A stretch of 64,000 nt of DNA, from NCBI GenBank assembly GCA_958299035.1, contig CATQJL010000001.1, positions 35,936,780 through 36,000,779 on the forward strand, read 5' to 3'. Shown here one piece after another: positions 9,793-23,020 of this stretch. Under the pieces are notes generated by a model. That model saw nothing but the letters and a program-made list of their open reading frames with translations, did no database searches and was not told the DNA's origin. The translations under genes and the position numbers were made by a program. Positions within the stretch are counted from its first letter, which is position 1; each line of letters starts with the position of its first letter. This stretch comes from Cylicocyclus nassatus (taxonomy: Eukaryota > Nematoda > Chromadorea > Rhabditida > Strongylidae).

Positions 9793-12700
9793 TGCAGTTT
9801 TTATCCACTCTTATCATTGATATGGACCTTTTATCAGTTATCACTGCTAATATCATGATTTTGGCATTTTTAGTATGCCGCGAGAAAAGTAGAAAACGCT
9901 GCGGGATGCGGGAATTTTTGTCGTTCTATCGCTCATAGTAAGTCATCTACATGTTTCCGTTACATTGCTCGTGCAATTATTGGATCCTTCGATGCAGCAA
10001 CCGATTGATTGCACATCGGTGCATCATTGCAACCCTTGCTAAAATCGCACCCTCGCTTATAGCTGGCTTCTGGACCAAGCCTCGAAGCTGAAGCTCTGTA
10101 CCGTTGCTCTGTTGAAGATGTACGTTGGGAATGTCCCCAACGGATTGGGGCGTTTTTACCTGTTCTTATCACTGATATCACCGGGCAAAGCAGAATATGC
10201 AAGCTAGTTCGCTGAAAAATTTATCCCTCTTGCTGGTCTTGTACGAAACCACTCACAGAATGTGCAAAATTTTCGTGGATGTTGCGGAATTCCGGGTATT
10301 CCGCGAAAGTCCACGACATTCCCGGAAATCCGCGACATTCCCGGAAATTTCGCGAAATTCCCGGAATATCGCAAATTACGCAGCGTCACAACTTTCTTCG
10401 GAATGAGTATGTTCTAAATCCGTAAGCAGCATTGTGTTCAGCTCGTCAAGGCGAACCTTTTGATATACAACATGTCCTCTATATCTCGTTTCCAGTTTTC
10501 TCAAATTTTTCTGCAAAGATCCTTTCGCAGTGATGTAACGCAGGGCCTATCCAACATAAAAGACAACAGTGAGTAATTTTCGATTGCTTCTCCTGTAGAT
10601 TACAGTGCGCTAGAATGTAGCAGCAGACTTCTTTCCAAAAGAGATAGAAGCGTTGGTGAATTCTGAAAAAAACACGAGTTTTCAAATTCTTCTCGCCGTA
10701 ACTTCCTTTGGAGTGGGTATTTCCTGAATCTCTTGAAACTTTTTGCGGACGTCTCTTTATAGGTGTAAAGCAGCGCATATTGCCCCTAGAAGATTCCAGC
10801 AAGAACCTTCTGAACTTTTTTGTAGATTATGGGGCGCCAAGAACCAGCCGTACACTAATCATCAAAGAAAATATTAGGTTGTCCGGAAAATAATGTCGCT
10901 TTTTATTTTAACATGCAAAATTCTGGCAGGGTGAGCACGAAAGTAAGTAAATGGGGTACCAACCGATAGATCAAAACAAGCGCTACAAAATGAAGCTCGA
11001 GTCTTTGCGCCAGGTTTGTTTGCGTGAAGTTTGGAGCCAAATTTTACAGGGCACTAAAGGTCTAAAAAGACGAAAAAAAACGTATCTCTGTTCAGAAAAG
11101 TCCTGGGAACTCCTAACTTGCTCATGCGTGGACTCACTATACGAGACACATGTATGCGCATTTTCGCGGTTTTTCCATGCTGAAAATTGAAAAAACGAGA
11201 TTCGGCACATTTTTGCCAAAACAATCCTGAGCTTCTCTCACATGGGTGATTCTGTAGCATGAACGAATTTTCAGCTTTAGTCAAGCGCTAGTTTTCGAGA
11301 AAAATCAGATTGTTTGCAAAAAACCCGAAAAACGCGACATAGTCGCCCTTTTGGCCTATTTTTATTTCTCGTACTGTAGCCAAGGAAAAATACTAAAAAC
11401 TATACAGATGAATGTCTAGTGTAGAGAGTACATGCCTGTGCAAATTGGAGATCCATAAGACGTCTATGAACGGAGATATGATTTTTCGGGTATCTGGAAT
11501 TTTTCACATTTTGGATTCAAACTTCAGGTGGAGCACAATTTCCGCGTAGGTTTGTAAACTGTCTTGTAGAGCTTGCTTTGCTCTATCAAATGATACCCCA
11601 ATCGCTATTTTTTTGGTCATTCTGTCGCGGTGGGATGCCATGCGACATTATTTTCCGGACAACCTAATAGAAGAGCTGGTGAATTCTGGACAAATCATAT
11701 CGTTCTAAATTTTTTTCACCATAACCCTGAAATATGAAGCTCTCTTGCTAAGCAGATGTGATTTTCGTAATCAGCAGTTGGATAACCTCTATGAGCAAGT
11801 TTTCCGAGATGTTTGGATTTTTTCATTTTTTCTCATTTTACGCTCTTGGAAGCTCGCCGATGGATTTTGGTCAAAATGTTGATACTCTTGAATTGTAAGG
11901 AAACTTCGATTATAGAGGTTTTCAAACACACTGTTTAGGAAAATCGTGGTCTTCGAGGATCACAGGGTCTTTTTGGAGAGATATGATGAGATAACCATAA
12001 CTGCACCACAAAAGTGCGTAACTTTGCCCGCACTTCTCGCTTATCTGTCAGGACACTTCCCTGCTTGCTTTTCTAAGTCAAAGTTACTGGGAACTGTGCT
12101 ATCGAATGGTGCATGACTCAGGCTCCAGTCTATAAAAATCGCCGAGTTACGAGCCTACGAAAACACGTCCTCATGAAATTTTCACAAAATGTAAAGATCG
12201 CGTAATTCGTCGAAATTCCAGTTACATCATTGCGAGAGGACCTTCGCAGAAGAATTTGAGAAAACTGGAAACGAGATATAGAGGACATGTTGTATATCAA
12301 AAGGTTCGCCTTGACGAGCTGAACACAATGCTGCTTTCGGATTTAGAACATACTCATTCCGAAGGAAGTTGTGGCGCTGCGTACTTTGCGATATTCGGGG
12401 AATTTCGCGAAATTTCCGGGAATGTCGTGGACTTTCGCGGAATACCCGGAATTCCGCAACATCCACGAAAATTTTGCACATTCTGTGAGTGGTTTTGTAC
12501 AAGACCAGCAAGAGGGATAAATTTTTTAGTGAACTAGCTTTTATATTCTGCTTTGCCCGGTGATATCAATGATAAGAACAGATAAAAACGCCCCAGTCCG
12601 TTGGGGACATCCCAACGTACATGTACAGAGCTTCAGCTTCGAGGCTTGGACCAGAAGCCAGCCATAAGGAGTGCGATTTTAGCAAGGGTTGCAATGATGC

Positions 12701-12927
12701 ACCGATGTGCAATCAATCGGTTGCTGCATCGAAGGATCCAATAATTGCACCGAGCAATGTAACGGAAACATGTAGATGACTTACTATGAGCGATAGAACG
12801 ACAAAAATTCCCGCATCCCGCAGCGTTTTCTACTTTTCTCGCGGCATACTAAAAATGATCCAAAATCATGATATTAGCAGTGATGATAAAAAGTCTATAT
12901 CAATGATAGGGTAGATAAAAACTGCAC
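9793..12927. mobile_element. 3.1-kb palindromic element with about 0.7-kb arms
   Basis: Left arm 9793 to about 10545, right arm about 12215 to 12927, ends TGCAGTTTTTATC. Arms share many landmarks, e.g. CGGGATGCGGGAATTTTTGT, GCAGCAACCGATTGATTGCA, GTTGGGGACATYCCMACGTA. The spacer holds a mariner-like element (10874-11667). Each arm has an array of CCCGGAA/CGCGAAA words (10285-10375, 12400-12465). No intact gene seen. Confidence 0.75.
10874..11667. mobile_element. Mariner-like non-autonomous element
   Basis: TTAGGTTGTCCGGAAAATAA and its complement as ends, flanked by TA (10872-10873, 11668-11669). No transposase motif. Inner GTAGAGCTTGCTTTGCTCTA recurs at 40790. Confidence 0.8.
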
Positions 12928-12959
12928 AATTCTTTTCGACAGTTTTCGACACTCAAAAC

Positions 12960-13320
12960 TCAATACCAAAACCCATAATTTGCTGTTTACTCCCGAATAC
13001 ATCATTAAAAAGCGTTATCGTAGAAAACAACAATGTATCATTGTATGTTCACCCCGTCACCAAGAATTACGGACATACTGTATATCAAAAGATTCGTCTC
13101 ATCAAGCTGAAACCAAATCTTCACGTAGATTGCAAATAAAGTGGTTTAAAAGAAGTTATAGCTAAATCCCGCTTATCCCGCAAATTCCGCGGATCCCGAT
13201 AATCCCGCAATTTTGGACCAATTCTACCGCTGCAACTGTATTGCTAAAGGTGAAGAATAATAAGAAGAATTTGAGCGTTTTAGGCGCTTTTGAGCGCTTT
13301 TAGGCGATGTGGCCGGTCCT
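12960..13320. repeat. Diverged copy of palindrome-arm sequence
   Basis: TGTATATCAAAAGATTCGTC and ATCCCGCTTATCCCGCAAAT resemble the arm around 12290-12470. Followed by GAGCGTTTTAGGCGCTTTTG repeats to 13310. No gene. Confidence 0.4.
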
Positions 13321-13439
13321 CTCGTTGCACAAGCCCAAAGCATCGTTTCTGGGCTTAAACGGGTATTCGTAAAAAAAATTTCGAGATCAAAGGGGAATTC
13401 TTGTTGTGGCTTGTTTAGCTGGACACCGGGATTGGTATA

Positions 13440-13480
13440 TCCTTTATTCGACTAACGTTTCGGCGGTATCGCCTTCTTCA
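13440..13480 (-). other. Hammerhead-ribozyme-like motif in Penelope 3' region
   Basis: The minus strand reads CTGAAGA, a GGCG-ATAC-CGCC hairpin, GAAAC and then GTC after a 4-base loop: the order of the hammerhead core (CUGANGA, stem II, GAAA, GUC). Penelope-like elements are known to carry hammerheads. But there is one extra A before stem II and I cannot form stem I, so it may be decayed or coincidental. Confidence 0.3.
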
Positions 13481-13703
13481 GAGTCTGAAATCATCGAATG
13501 CATAAGTGAACTATCCTATCAAAGACCGCCTCAAGACCTAGGAAAACGCCCAATGCGTCAGTGAACCAAGAACTCGAAAGTGAATGCAGGATTAAACTAA
13601 TGCTCACCTAAACAGATGCCGACAAAGTGGTATTGCAGACCACTATACCAGTAACTGAGCTCTTACTTTCTTATATACCTATTCGCCTGGCCTCAGATTG
13701 ACC

Positions 13704-14408
13704 TCAGAAGCCGCAAAGGCTCTGATAAGGCGCCAATTCATTAGTGATGTCTATGCACTCATCTTTCCTATTCAAATTTGGATTTTTGGCGGCAATCCAA
13801 AACGCTTCTAAAGTCTTGCGCGCTAGGATTTCGGATTCGTACGCCAAGATCGTGACCTCCACGCGTATCTCTGCGTCATCATGGAACTGTCTGCGATGCT
13901 TGCCCAGTGGAGTTGCCATGTTCGATTTTTTGAGCCCGTCTAGATGTTCTTTTACGCGTATACATAGGGGCCGCCCCGTCTCGCCGATGCCTCCACATGT
14001 CTGACAGGTGATAAGGTACACCACCCCCGCAACCATGCAGTCGCCTTCCCTGCCCTGCGGGCATATGATGCATCCTGGAGTCATGCAAAGCCTATCATAT
14101 GCCCTATTTCGTACTAGCTGATGTTTGAGGTTTGTAGGGGGTATGTCAACTACCCTTATCCAATCCTGGAGGTCCGCTTGTAGTACCAATTTTCTGACCG
14201 TCTTGCTCAACTCCTCTGAGATATACGGCAGGCAGAAAGGGATCTTTCCATCGGTTTCTTTAGCCACATTCTCCTGAGCTCGGTGATGTTTTGCGTGAGT
14301 GTGCCCAAAGATCTTGTAAACATTAGATCGAGCTACTCTGTCAGCTATCGCCATGGAATAAGCCTTTTGTTGCCCGTCAGAGGAGATCTTCAGAGCAGTT
14401 CTGAACAT
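13704..14408 (-). CDS. Penelope-like retroelement C-terminus with GIY-YIG nuclease
   Basis: An open frame of 234 codons. Residues about 75-120 form the linker seen before the nuclease in Penelope-like elements, with a C-x-C finger (LCMTPGCIIC). Then GVVYLITCQTC, GETGRPLCIRVKEHL with the conserved Arg and His, and ARKTLEAFWIAAKNPNLN with the catalytic Glu and Asn. The YVG half of the signature reads GIG. No reverse transcriptase domain lies upstream, so the copy is 5'-truncated although the remaining frame is intact; the frame stays open a little upstream of the chosen Met. A related, broken copy is at 28380-28845. Nematode TE relic; host use is not excluded. Confidence 0.75.
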   Translation of the reverse strand: MFRTALKISSDGQQKAYSMAIADRVARSNVYKIFGHTHAKHHRAQENVAKETDGKIPFCLPYISEELSKTVRKLVLQADLQDWIRVVDIPPTNLKHQLVRNRAYDRLCMTPGCIICPQGREGDCMVAGVVYLITCQTCGGIGETGRPLCIRVKEHLDGLKKSNMATPLGKHRRQFHDDAEIRVEVTILAYESEILARKTLEAFWIAAKNPNLNRKDECIDITNELAPYQSLCGF

Positions 14409-14756
14409 ATTAAAGGGGAATTCGTTTTGGAAAAGCTCATTTGCCCAGCTCGTGCCGGGCCCTGTAAAGAGTATGAAAAAAGAACGGACTCAAACAACTG
14501 AAACATCTTTTGTACCCTCGTGTGGCCGGCTTCCATCATCTTTTGTTGAAAATGAGAGAAGATATGCTTAATATTCAAAACACATAGCACAGTTTTACTT
14601 TTTCGTTCATCAAGGAATTTTCAAAGAAAAAAAATTCAAAAAATGAGTGACTGTTTCCTACTGGTTTTGTCTGAAACGAGAAAAACATGTTTCAGAAAAA
14701 TTTTTGACGTACATACACGATGTTTCCATTGCTACAATATCGTGTAGTCTGAGGTG

Positions 14757-15865
14757 AAATGATTTGGTGCATACCCTCGATACATAGAGCCACGTACTCT
14801 GGTAACCTTCACTTTGAGAGCTATGAGGGAACACAACCTTCACCTGGAAAAAAAACAGAAGTCATTCGGGGCGAAGCCCCGGATGTTATTATTCTGACTA
14901 CATCGGAACGAATGTTAATGAAACAAGTATAGGGAGTAATATCTTTAGCTTATCTTAGCGAAACCTAGAATTTGCGTTTTCATGGCCTTTCTCACGTTAA
15001 AAAGAAGGTTTCTGTGAAATTTTCGCCAGAATTCAGGACAAAATTCCTCAGTTAACCTCTTATTTGACCAGAATAGAGTTTCAGAAGTTTAGGAAAGCTG
15101 TTGGAGTTAAATAAAAACGAGAAACTGCGCTTAAATTTGCGCAGAGAGTCGCGCACGAAAACGCCAGTTTATCTCGTTAATGAGTGATTTTCAAAGTTTG
15201 GGACGTTGTCAGTTCTCCTCGTCGTGTTATGACGATCAGAATGATATATAATGTTGCAGGGTTTCGTTGAGACCCCGCGGAGATCTACTACCAGAGCCAA
15301 ATGCCCCGTCGGCTCTGGTCTGTCTCCGCTGCTCGTCTGCGTCTCCGCGCGCTGCGCGCTACCTCGCTACCCCATACGCGGGGCGCGGGGCATTTGGCTC
15401 TGGTACCCTTTTCTTCGCTGTTTCGAACCGAATTTTAACAAGCTATATATCATTTTGAAGCTCTTGATCTCTATTTTTACGCTGACAACGTCCCAAAACC
15501 ACATTTTTTAATTTGAACAAGAAATCCGGCAAAAACCTTGTTTTCAAAAATCTCTTGTTTTTTTTCCAGTTCAACTCATTTCATGCGGTTTTTTCGTGCA
15601 TTCTATAGATCTTGCTTCTGTTCATTATGCAGACAACCACCCAGCCCCTATCTCTTCGATTGTGGTGAAATTTTCTGCAAAAACCGTGAAAAGTGCGTTT
15701 TTCTTTGCTTTGCTCTATTTCAGTGCTTTCGCAGCGATTTTTTTCCAGCTTGGGCGATTGTTGCTCAGACTGATAAGCGCAACAATCCAGACAACGTCCC
15801 AGGAAACAGGAACGTCAAGGAGGGGGTGAAAATTCAAAGGACGCATCAAAAATCAAAACCCCGTG
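14757..15865. repeat. 1.1-kb dispersed repeat, first copy
   Basis: Matches 38660-39705 from CCTCGATACATAGAG to TCCAGACAACGTC...GGACGCATCAA. Contains hairpin GGGGCGAAGCCCC (14868-14880) and an inverted repeat CCAGAGCCAAATGCCCC / GGGGCATTTGGCTCTGG (15290, 15387). Frames inside are not conserved between the copies. Confidence 0.7.
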
Positions 15866-16248
15866 TTGCGAATTGCTGGTCCTGGAACGAAAACTTGCAC
15901 TCTGAAAAGCCGCCAAGTGAAGGGCTTCAAACCTTATTGCAGCGCTTTTATCCGGTTTACAGCAATTTCTTTTGCTTTTTATACCTGTTCTACGTCATTT
16001 TCTCTTCTCTGATCTTTTTTAAACAACCTTCACTATTTAGGACGTGATGTTCAAACAACCTTCACTTTTGGCGCCCTGTCTCTAGACTATCGAAGGTATG
16101 ATTTGGTGTCATGCGTACTTGTTATCTAGAGCGCTTTGCACTGATCTCAACCTTGAAAATGTTTAGCGAAGCTGAACTTTCTCTAACCTTCTTTTATTAG
16201 AATGGGTCGATGTCCTGTCGAGTATAACTTGATTTTTCTGAATTTCTA

Positions 16249-16573
16249 TCTTATATATAAAGCTGAATGTCTGTTTGCCTGTTTGTCTGTCTGTCTATCT
16301 GTCTGTATGTCTGTGTGTACGTATGTTCCGAATAGAAAATTCCATTTCTGAACCGATCCGGACCAAACTTGGCACACATACACTTCGGGCCCCGGCGGGT
16401 GTCATAGGCTACTTTTCGTCATCGATCGATATCGATTTTATCGATCAATAACGAAAAGTGGACTGTGACACCCGCCGGGGCCCGAAGTGTATGTGTGCCA
16501 AGTTTGGTCCGGATCGGTTAAGAAATGGAATTTTTTATTTGGAACATACGGCGGAGCCGGGTAAGCCAGCTAG
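16249..16573 (+). mobile_element. Helitron, minimal non-autonomous
   Basis: Starts A|TCTTATATATAAAGCTG followed by TGTCTGTC runs, ends with hairpin CGGCGGAGCCG and GTAAGCCAGCTAG|T: Helitron TC/CTAG ends in an A-T target without duplication. Inside, CACTTCGGGCCCCGGCGGGT and its complement form a large internal inverted repeat around TCGATATCGATTTTATCGA. Confidence 0.85.
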
Positions 16574-17094
16574 TAGCTTATAAAATTCAAATCGCTGACT
16601 GGAACTCTTGTTTGTTACTCCTTTTACCCTTCCTTGTTTGATAGTCTACTGCAACACTCCAACTTCTTGTCAACTTGATACGAAAATCTGGATCCGAGCG
16701 CAATACAATAATCATAATGCATACTCTATACAGTAAATTTGAATCCCCTTTTCTGCCCTTCATGATGAACTTTTGCACGTAATCACCTTGGAGCGCTGGT
16801 CTCTGATTTTTGGCTCCAAGTTACTTTTTACGTGTAAATGTTATTAGAAACACAAGAACGCTGCAATAACCATCGCAACATTCAAATTATTTGATTATGA
16901 AAAAGCTGAAAATTACTGTTACTGTGATCAATCAGTTACTTTTAGGTTGATTTGATACTTAAAGGCGACTGCCCGAAAGAAGTCCATTTTTATGTCAAAA
17001 AGATTGCAGTAAACGATGTTCCACATAGCGAGGCGGACTGCGGTCGCTCAATGAGTCAGGAATTATAATCTTAGAATTTTAGGCAACATCTCAG

Positions 17095-17740
17095 AATTAA
17101 CAATTTTTAGCCTTTCGTTTCGAGAAGGAAGCTCGTTTGGAGGAATACTACTCGGAACCAAAGCCATACAATCGTCGATTTGCCATTTAAAATGGACAAC
17201 AAATATGGAAGAATGTGGGTTACTACAATAACCAATCAAGTGGTTGTAGAGTTCAAAATTTTTACAGAATACCTTTGCAGACCAACGAATCAACACTGCT
17301 AGGTATAAGAAATAAATTCTGTTTTTGCTTCTGGATGTTTGTCGTCACGATTGTGGCCTACCATCTAATGTTCCTTCGGCCATTGCAGTGGCCGTATTCA
17401 TCATTGATACCTTAAGGTGAATTCTACCTCCAGGTGGTTTTATCACTCATTATCAGCAAGTACCCGTATTCACAAAGTACCTTGAGGTAAATTCTCAATG
17501 TAATTTTGCTGATAATGAGTGATAAAACTACCTGGAGGTAGAATTTACCTCAAGGTATCAATGATGAATACGGCCACAGGTTTGAATTCACATTTTTCAA
17601 GGCATTGAGCCTTTGAATTTTTTTGCAGCTCGTTGTTTTGTGCTTCTTAATAAGCTTCCTCGCTATAAAATTCACTTACGGGACTCTAGACCAACTCGTT
17701 TTACAACGATGGAGGCAGTCTTTGAAGTAATGAGTTGGTG
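17095..17740 (+). pseudogene. Decayed coding-like block in duplication copy B
   Basis: Counterpart of 783-1217: EARLEEYYSEPKPYNRRF then a stop; IPLQTNESTLLG with WMFVVTIVAYHLMF; and after the MITE at 17389-17576, a segment ending GTLDQLVLQRWRQSLK with TAA. One base is missing near 17220 relative to A, and the MITE sits between the second and third segments. Confidence 0.3.
17389..17576. mobile_element. Palindromic MITE with CAG target duplication
   Basis: Near-perfect inverted repeat from TGGCCGTATTCATCATTGAT to its complement. Flanks are TTGCAG and CAGGTTTG; copy A has the empty site TTGCAGGTT near 1065, so the 3-bp duplication is CAG. Related, decayed sequence is at 38138-38400. Confidence 0.85.
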
Positions 17741-17748
17741 CATAGATA

Positions 17749-19307
17749 TAGTGCTGGCCAAAACTATAGATCCACTCGAAATTTTGTAGTATTAAAGAAG
17801 TGCAGCATCAAATGAAGCTCAGATTTTACATGGTGATTACATTTACCCTTTATAACCTTCTGACACAACAGGTTTATTCACATCCATCTTCATTACCAAA
17901 AAATGGGAAAATTTAGGAAAGGCTACTAATGAAAGTTGGCCAAAACTATAGATCCACTGAAGAACCCAACAGCAAAAATTTCGACAGCGGCTTGCTAGTA
18001 GTCGATAGCGTTACTTTGGTGCTTGACAACATCAATGAGTCGTTTTGGAACACTGTTCGCTAATGTAGTAAGGACCTGGGTGGGAATTTTTGACCAAGCA
18101 GACGAAATTGCTATTTTAAGCTCTCGTGAGTTGTTATAATGCTTACAGTCCTAATATACATCACGCACAATGATGCCCCAGAGATTTTCAATAGGGTTGA
18201 GATCAAGTGAGCATGCTGGCCATTCTAAAATATGGATATTGTGGCTGCTTAAGTACTGTAATGTATCCCTACTTCTGTGCACTGAAGCATTATCTTGCAT
18301 AAATGTGGAATTTTCATGCCAAAATGGTATAAGATGAGATTCTAACACCTCCTGATAATTCTGGCTTGTCATTTTATTAGAAATGAAAGCAAGTGGAAGT
18401 GTGTTTATAGCATTGAAGGCGCCCCAAACCATGACATTGCCCCCGCCGAAGTTCCGTCTGGAGAAAATACCGAGGCTCTTTACGGAGATCGTGCCAGTAG
18501 TAAGCGAATCCGTCTGGTCCGTCGAGGTTAAACTTTTTTCATCAGACCAAATAATCTAAACAAAATTGTGGTGAATATGTGGATGTTGCAATTTATTACC
18601 TCCATACCCTACTCCAGTTAACTTGTTGCGCGAGTTTTTCTTCAGCAAAATCAAGACGATGTTCATTGTGAAGCTTTGTCAACCTTGGCTGCAAACTCAT
18701 CTTCATTCGAACAGTGTTTTCGCTCTGTTCTAAGACTCTGCGCTCTGTTCTAGTGGAACAATTCAACTGTAAAGCGCTTCTGATCTGCTTTGAGGTGATA
18801 GTAGAATTGGATGCAACGCGCAGTATACCTCTCCGATCGCGGGCTGTGACCACCGACAAACGTCCGGATGGAAAAGGTTGCTCATACGATTGCGGATCAG
18901 CCAATAGCTATTGAAAACCTTGTGGCTTCGTCCAATTGCTTCGGCAATACGTCTATCCATTGTTCTTCGTGGTAAGCCGTAATCAGTCCCTTTTCAAAAT
19001 CCGTTAGACGTTGACCACGCGGCATGTTCCACAGTTCAACGATGTGCTCGTACGACAAAAACTGGGGGCCGAAAAAACTGTGAAGACGCTAAGTACCAAG
19101 TGGATCTATAGTTTTGGCCAGCTTTCATTTGTAGGATTTCCTAAATTTTCTCATTTTTTTGTAATGAAGATGGATGTGAACAAACCTTTTGTCTCAGAAA
19201 GGTTCTAAGGGTAAATGTAATCATCATGTAAAATTTGAGCTTTATTTGATGCTGCACCTCTTTGATACTACAAAATTTTGAGTGGAACTATAGTTTTGGC
19301 CAGCACG
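17749..19307 (-). mobile_element. Tc3-like Tc1/mariner element in copy B
   Basis: Ends GTGCTGGCCAAAACTATAG...CTATAGTTTTGGCCAGCAC, with TA at both junctions; copy A shows the empty site (CATAGATATTAGG at 1227). Each long terminal repeat (about 210 bp) has the GGCCAAAACTATAGATCCAC motif twice, at its outer end and again about 185 bp inside (17938, 19100), like the two transposase-binding sites of Tc3. Tc1 itself begins CAGTGCTGGCCAAAA. The internal gene is a pseudogene on the minus strand. Confidence 0.9.
17995..19025 (-). pseudogene. Tc3-type DD34E transposase, inactivated
   Basis: Start MPRGQRLTDFEKG at 19025. The helix-turn-helix region (RRIAEAIGRSHKVFNSYW) continues only after frame changes, then ADPQSYEQPF..., ILRVASNS...QIRSALQLNCSTRT...LDFAEEKLAQQVNWSR. 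A 52-bp intron (18556-18607) joins NWSR to IIWSDEK, carrying the first catalytic Asp. A one-base loss and a compensating gain scramble about 25 residues before FSRRNFGGGNVMVWGAF. The second Asp is in FMQDNASVH and the Glu in DLNPIENLWG, 34 residues apart. A TAG after IIVRDVY cuts off the last about 50 residues, which are still readable to SNAIDY and TAG at 17995. Clearly dead, but of recent origin. Confidence 0.9.
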
Positions 19308-19457
19308 TATTAGGTTTCTATAATTACGTTATGTTGTTTGAGACGTTACATTTTTGGTACGCATGCCTGTTACTTGCCCAAAGATTATTTCACGAATTTG
19401 TGCACTTCAATCGTCGGAATTCTGATCTGTAAACATATTTTAATTAGTTTTGATTAA

Positions 19458-19771
19458 CAGTGGCGTACCCACGCTTTCCGTTCGGAGGTGGGGGAGGGGA
19501 CAAAATTTTTTCTGATGAAGTGCGTGGCTCAACGCACTCCGTAAAATTTTTTTAGTATGCTTTCTGAAATTTTTGCGATCAATTTTAGAAAAAGGTGGTG
19601 CGGTGGCGGCGACGCCCCCGAAAAATTTTTTTGTGAGGCTAAATTGAATTTTTAAGAATTTTCAAAAATTACATCGATTATTCAAAAGAAACAAGTCCCT
19701 TGCATAATTTTGTAATCATACAAGTAATTTCAAAAACTTCGCGAGCTCCCCCCCCCCTTGGTACGCCATTG
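19458..19771. mobile_element. hAT-like MITE, copy B
   Basis: CAGTGGCGTACCCACG...GTACGCCATTG, flanked by TTGATTAA and TTGATTAC, a 7 of 8 match to an 8-bp target duplication as hAT elements make. Confidence 0.75.
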
Positions 19772-21129
19772 TTGATTACTTATCTAGAACTGCTCTCAGT
19801 CCATTTCCATTGTGATATTCCCAGATTTCGTCATCACCAAACTCTGTTCGTTGTTCATCACAATTGAAGTTGACCATATACTGCTGGCTTATACAATGAA
19901 ACACGAAACTGTTATTTACCTCTACAAAACAGTGCGAGTATATAGGACCCTCCTTTGCCAGAGCAATTTTGATCGAAACTTGTTTTCATGATTTTGAGGA
20001 TAGACAAAAACGCTGCTTGTTGGCCATGCTTCCCATGATTCCCTTGATTCCCTTGTTTGCTGAATGTTCTACTCCCCTTGGAGGGCGAACCACCTATACC
20101 GTTTCAATGATGGCGGATGTCAGCATTGGAACCCACATTTTGCGCAGCTAATCCGTCTCAGCTAGCTAAACTGAATTCATTTGGATTTGGACAAAATGAC
20201 GGAGTCGTGTTCAGTTTTCACTAATCTTCGGAGACCTACACGATAAGAACTTTTTGCGCGCTAATGTAACTAAATTAGGGGAATTGCGCAAGCAGTAGCG
20301 AACCTTTGAAGGCAGCGTTTACACAAAATTTGTGCTCTCCAGATTACTATGAGTGTTCTTTCTTTGAAGTTCCTGTGTCAGTTAGCTCCCCCGAGTGCTG
20401 CTCTCAAGAAAAAAATTAATTTGCAATTCCGGAAATCCTAATTCCGTTTCGCTTCTTTTCTTCGCATATTCCATCTAAGGCTGCTCATCATGTCCTGACG
20501 CTACACAATTACAGTGTGTATAGGCTACTGCGAAACGAAGGCTAAAAGGACTTTCAGCTAAGCGGGCGCGAAAGCGAAGCGCACGTATTTTACTGTTACA
20601 GAGCGTCTCATGCGCTCCGTCGCTAATGAAACAGCGTTTGCGTCCATAGGATGTGCGACTTCTTTCAACAAGCCCATGTCTGTGTCTTTGTTGCATACAA
20701 CGGAAGCAGCGCCGGAACAATCATTCTTACTTTCATAGGGTTCCACAAAAGACGTTTACAGAAATTTTACGTGTTTTGCACCTTTTGACCAAAAACAGGG
20801 TTATGGAAAGGCCTGAAAATGGCAGATACATGGGAGCCGAAATCTTCGGTACGCTGTCCTCAAAAACTTATATAGACTGGAGCACACTTGCCTAGAACAC
20901 ACGAATGGAAGATTCGATATACCGAAAGTCAAGTTATTAGCACATGATGGAGCAAAGCGCTGGAAGAGGGAAGGGGAAAGGGGGGGGGGGGAGGGATTGC
21001 AACAAAGGTCGATTATCATGCAAAAAGAGCATGCATATAAGCAGTGAATTTGCGTGAAATTATGAAAAATCGAAGACTTGCTAAAGTGCTTCGGCACCCC
21101 CACAGAAATGACGCTTTATGACGGCACAT

Positions 21130-21224
21130 GATTGATCATGTCAAGATGACTCAATGCTTATCATCCTCAAACAAAACAGCTAATCGAGGAGCGGCAATGT
21201 TCATTTATTCACAGCTCTAATACG
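21130..21224 (+). promoter_or_regulatory. Conserved proximal promoter, paralogue B
   Basis: Same arrangement as copy A: palindrome ACATGATTGATCATGT, TGACTCA at 21147-21153, TTATCA at 21158-21163, then ATTCACAG 10 bp before the ATG. Confidence 0.45.
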
Positions 21225-21509
21225 ATGCGAGCTGCTATACTGTTTCTCATCGTGATCGTCTCCGTGCAGGCAGACGTTTTTCACGGACGCTATCGGGAAT
21301 CGGTGAGTTAAGAGGCTGAAGGTACCAATAGTCTCTACAACCTTGAAATAAAGTGAAATAGCTGTTTCATTCAGATGGAGCAATATCGTCGACGAGAACG
21401 GTACGAGAATTGCTTGAAGTATTGCGTGAACAAGTCAAAGAGAGTAAAGTTCAATGAGGTTCTCTGCAGTGAATGTTCTCTACTCCTGAAATCAGATGAC
21501 TCTTATTAG
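21225..21509 (+). CDS. Small secreted four-cysteine peptide, paralogue B
   Basis: Exons 21225-21302 and 21375-21509 with a 72-bp phase-0 intron; 70 residues. Signal peptide MRAAILFLIVIVSVQA is almost identical to paralogue A, as is the core YRRRERYENCLKYCVNKSKR and the LCSECSLLL tail. The first ten mature residues (DVFHGRYRES) share almost nothing with A (KILREGSAEW). Acceptor-like AG at 21213-21214 upstream of the ATG; AATAAA at 21542-21547. It lies in duplication copy B, downstream of a Tc3-like element and a hAT-like MITE that inserted in the same block. All four cysteines and both splice sites are intact, so the gene looks functional. Confidence 0.8.
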
Positions 21510-21954
21510 TTTATCTTCTCACAGATTTCCTGGAACTAAAAAATAAACATTGTTCAGAACTGGAGAAAAATATAAGTAACAAATATAAAACAACATTTTA
21601 CGACCTGAGGGCGTCTCGGGAACCTTGAATTGCCAAAGATTATTACCTTCCTGTGAGCTTCTATTCTCTCACACCACTGCCTTGATTTGAAGAAAGCAAA
21701 CTCGCAGTTTTCTTCTGACGAAAATGAAATGCTTCAGGGCCCGAAAATTTGATATTCTGAACTTGATCAACGTGCAATTGGAACAGTCTCATATCACAGT
21801 TTTTTATTGACCGACAAAGGATGCTTTTATTTGAGGCACTGGACCATCAGTACATTAATTCTGACTTTATGATCCCGAAACGCCATGCACACAAGTCTCC
21901 AACCAGTTAGAATTATTGCATTGATAAATCACTAATAGCTCATCTTATAATTGA

Positions 21955-23020
<1,066 letters not shown>

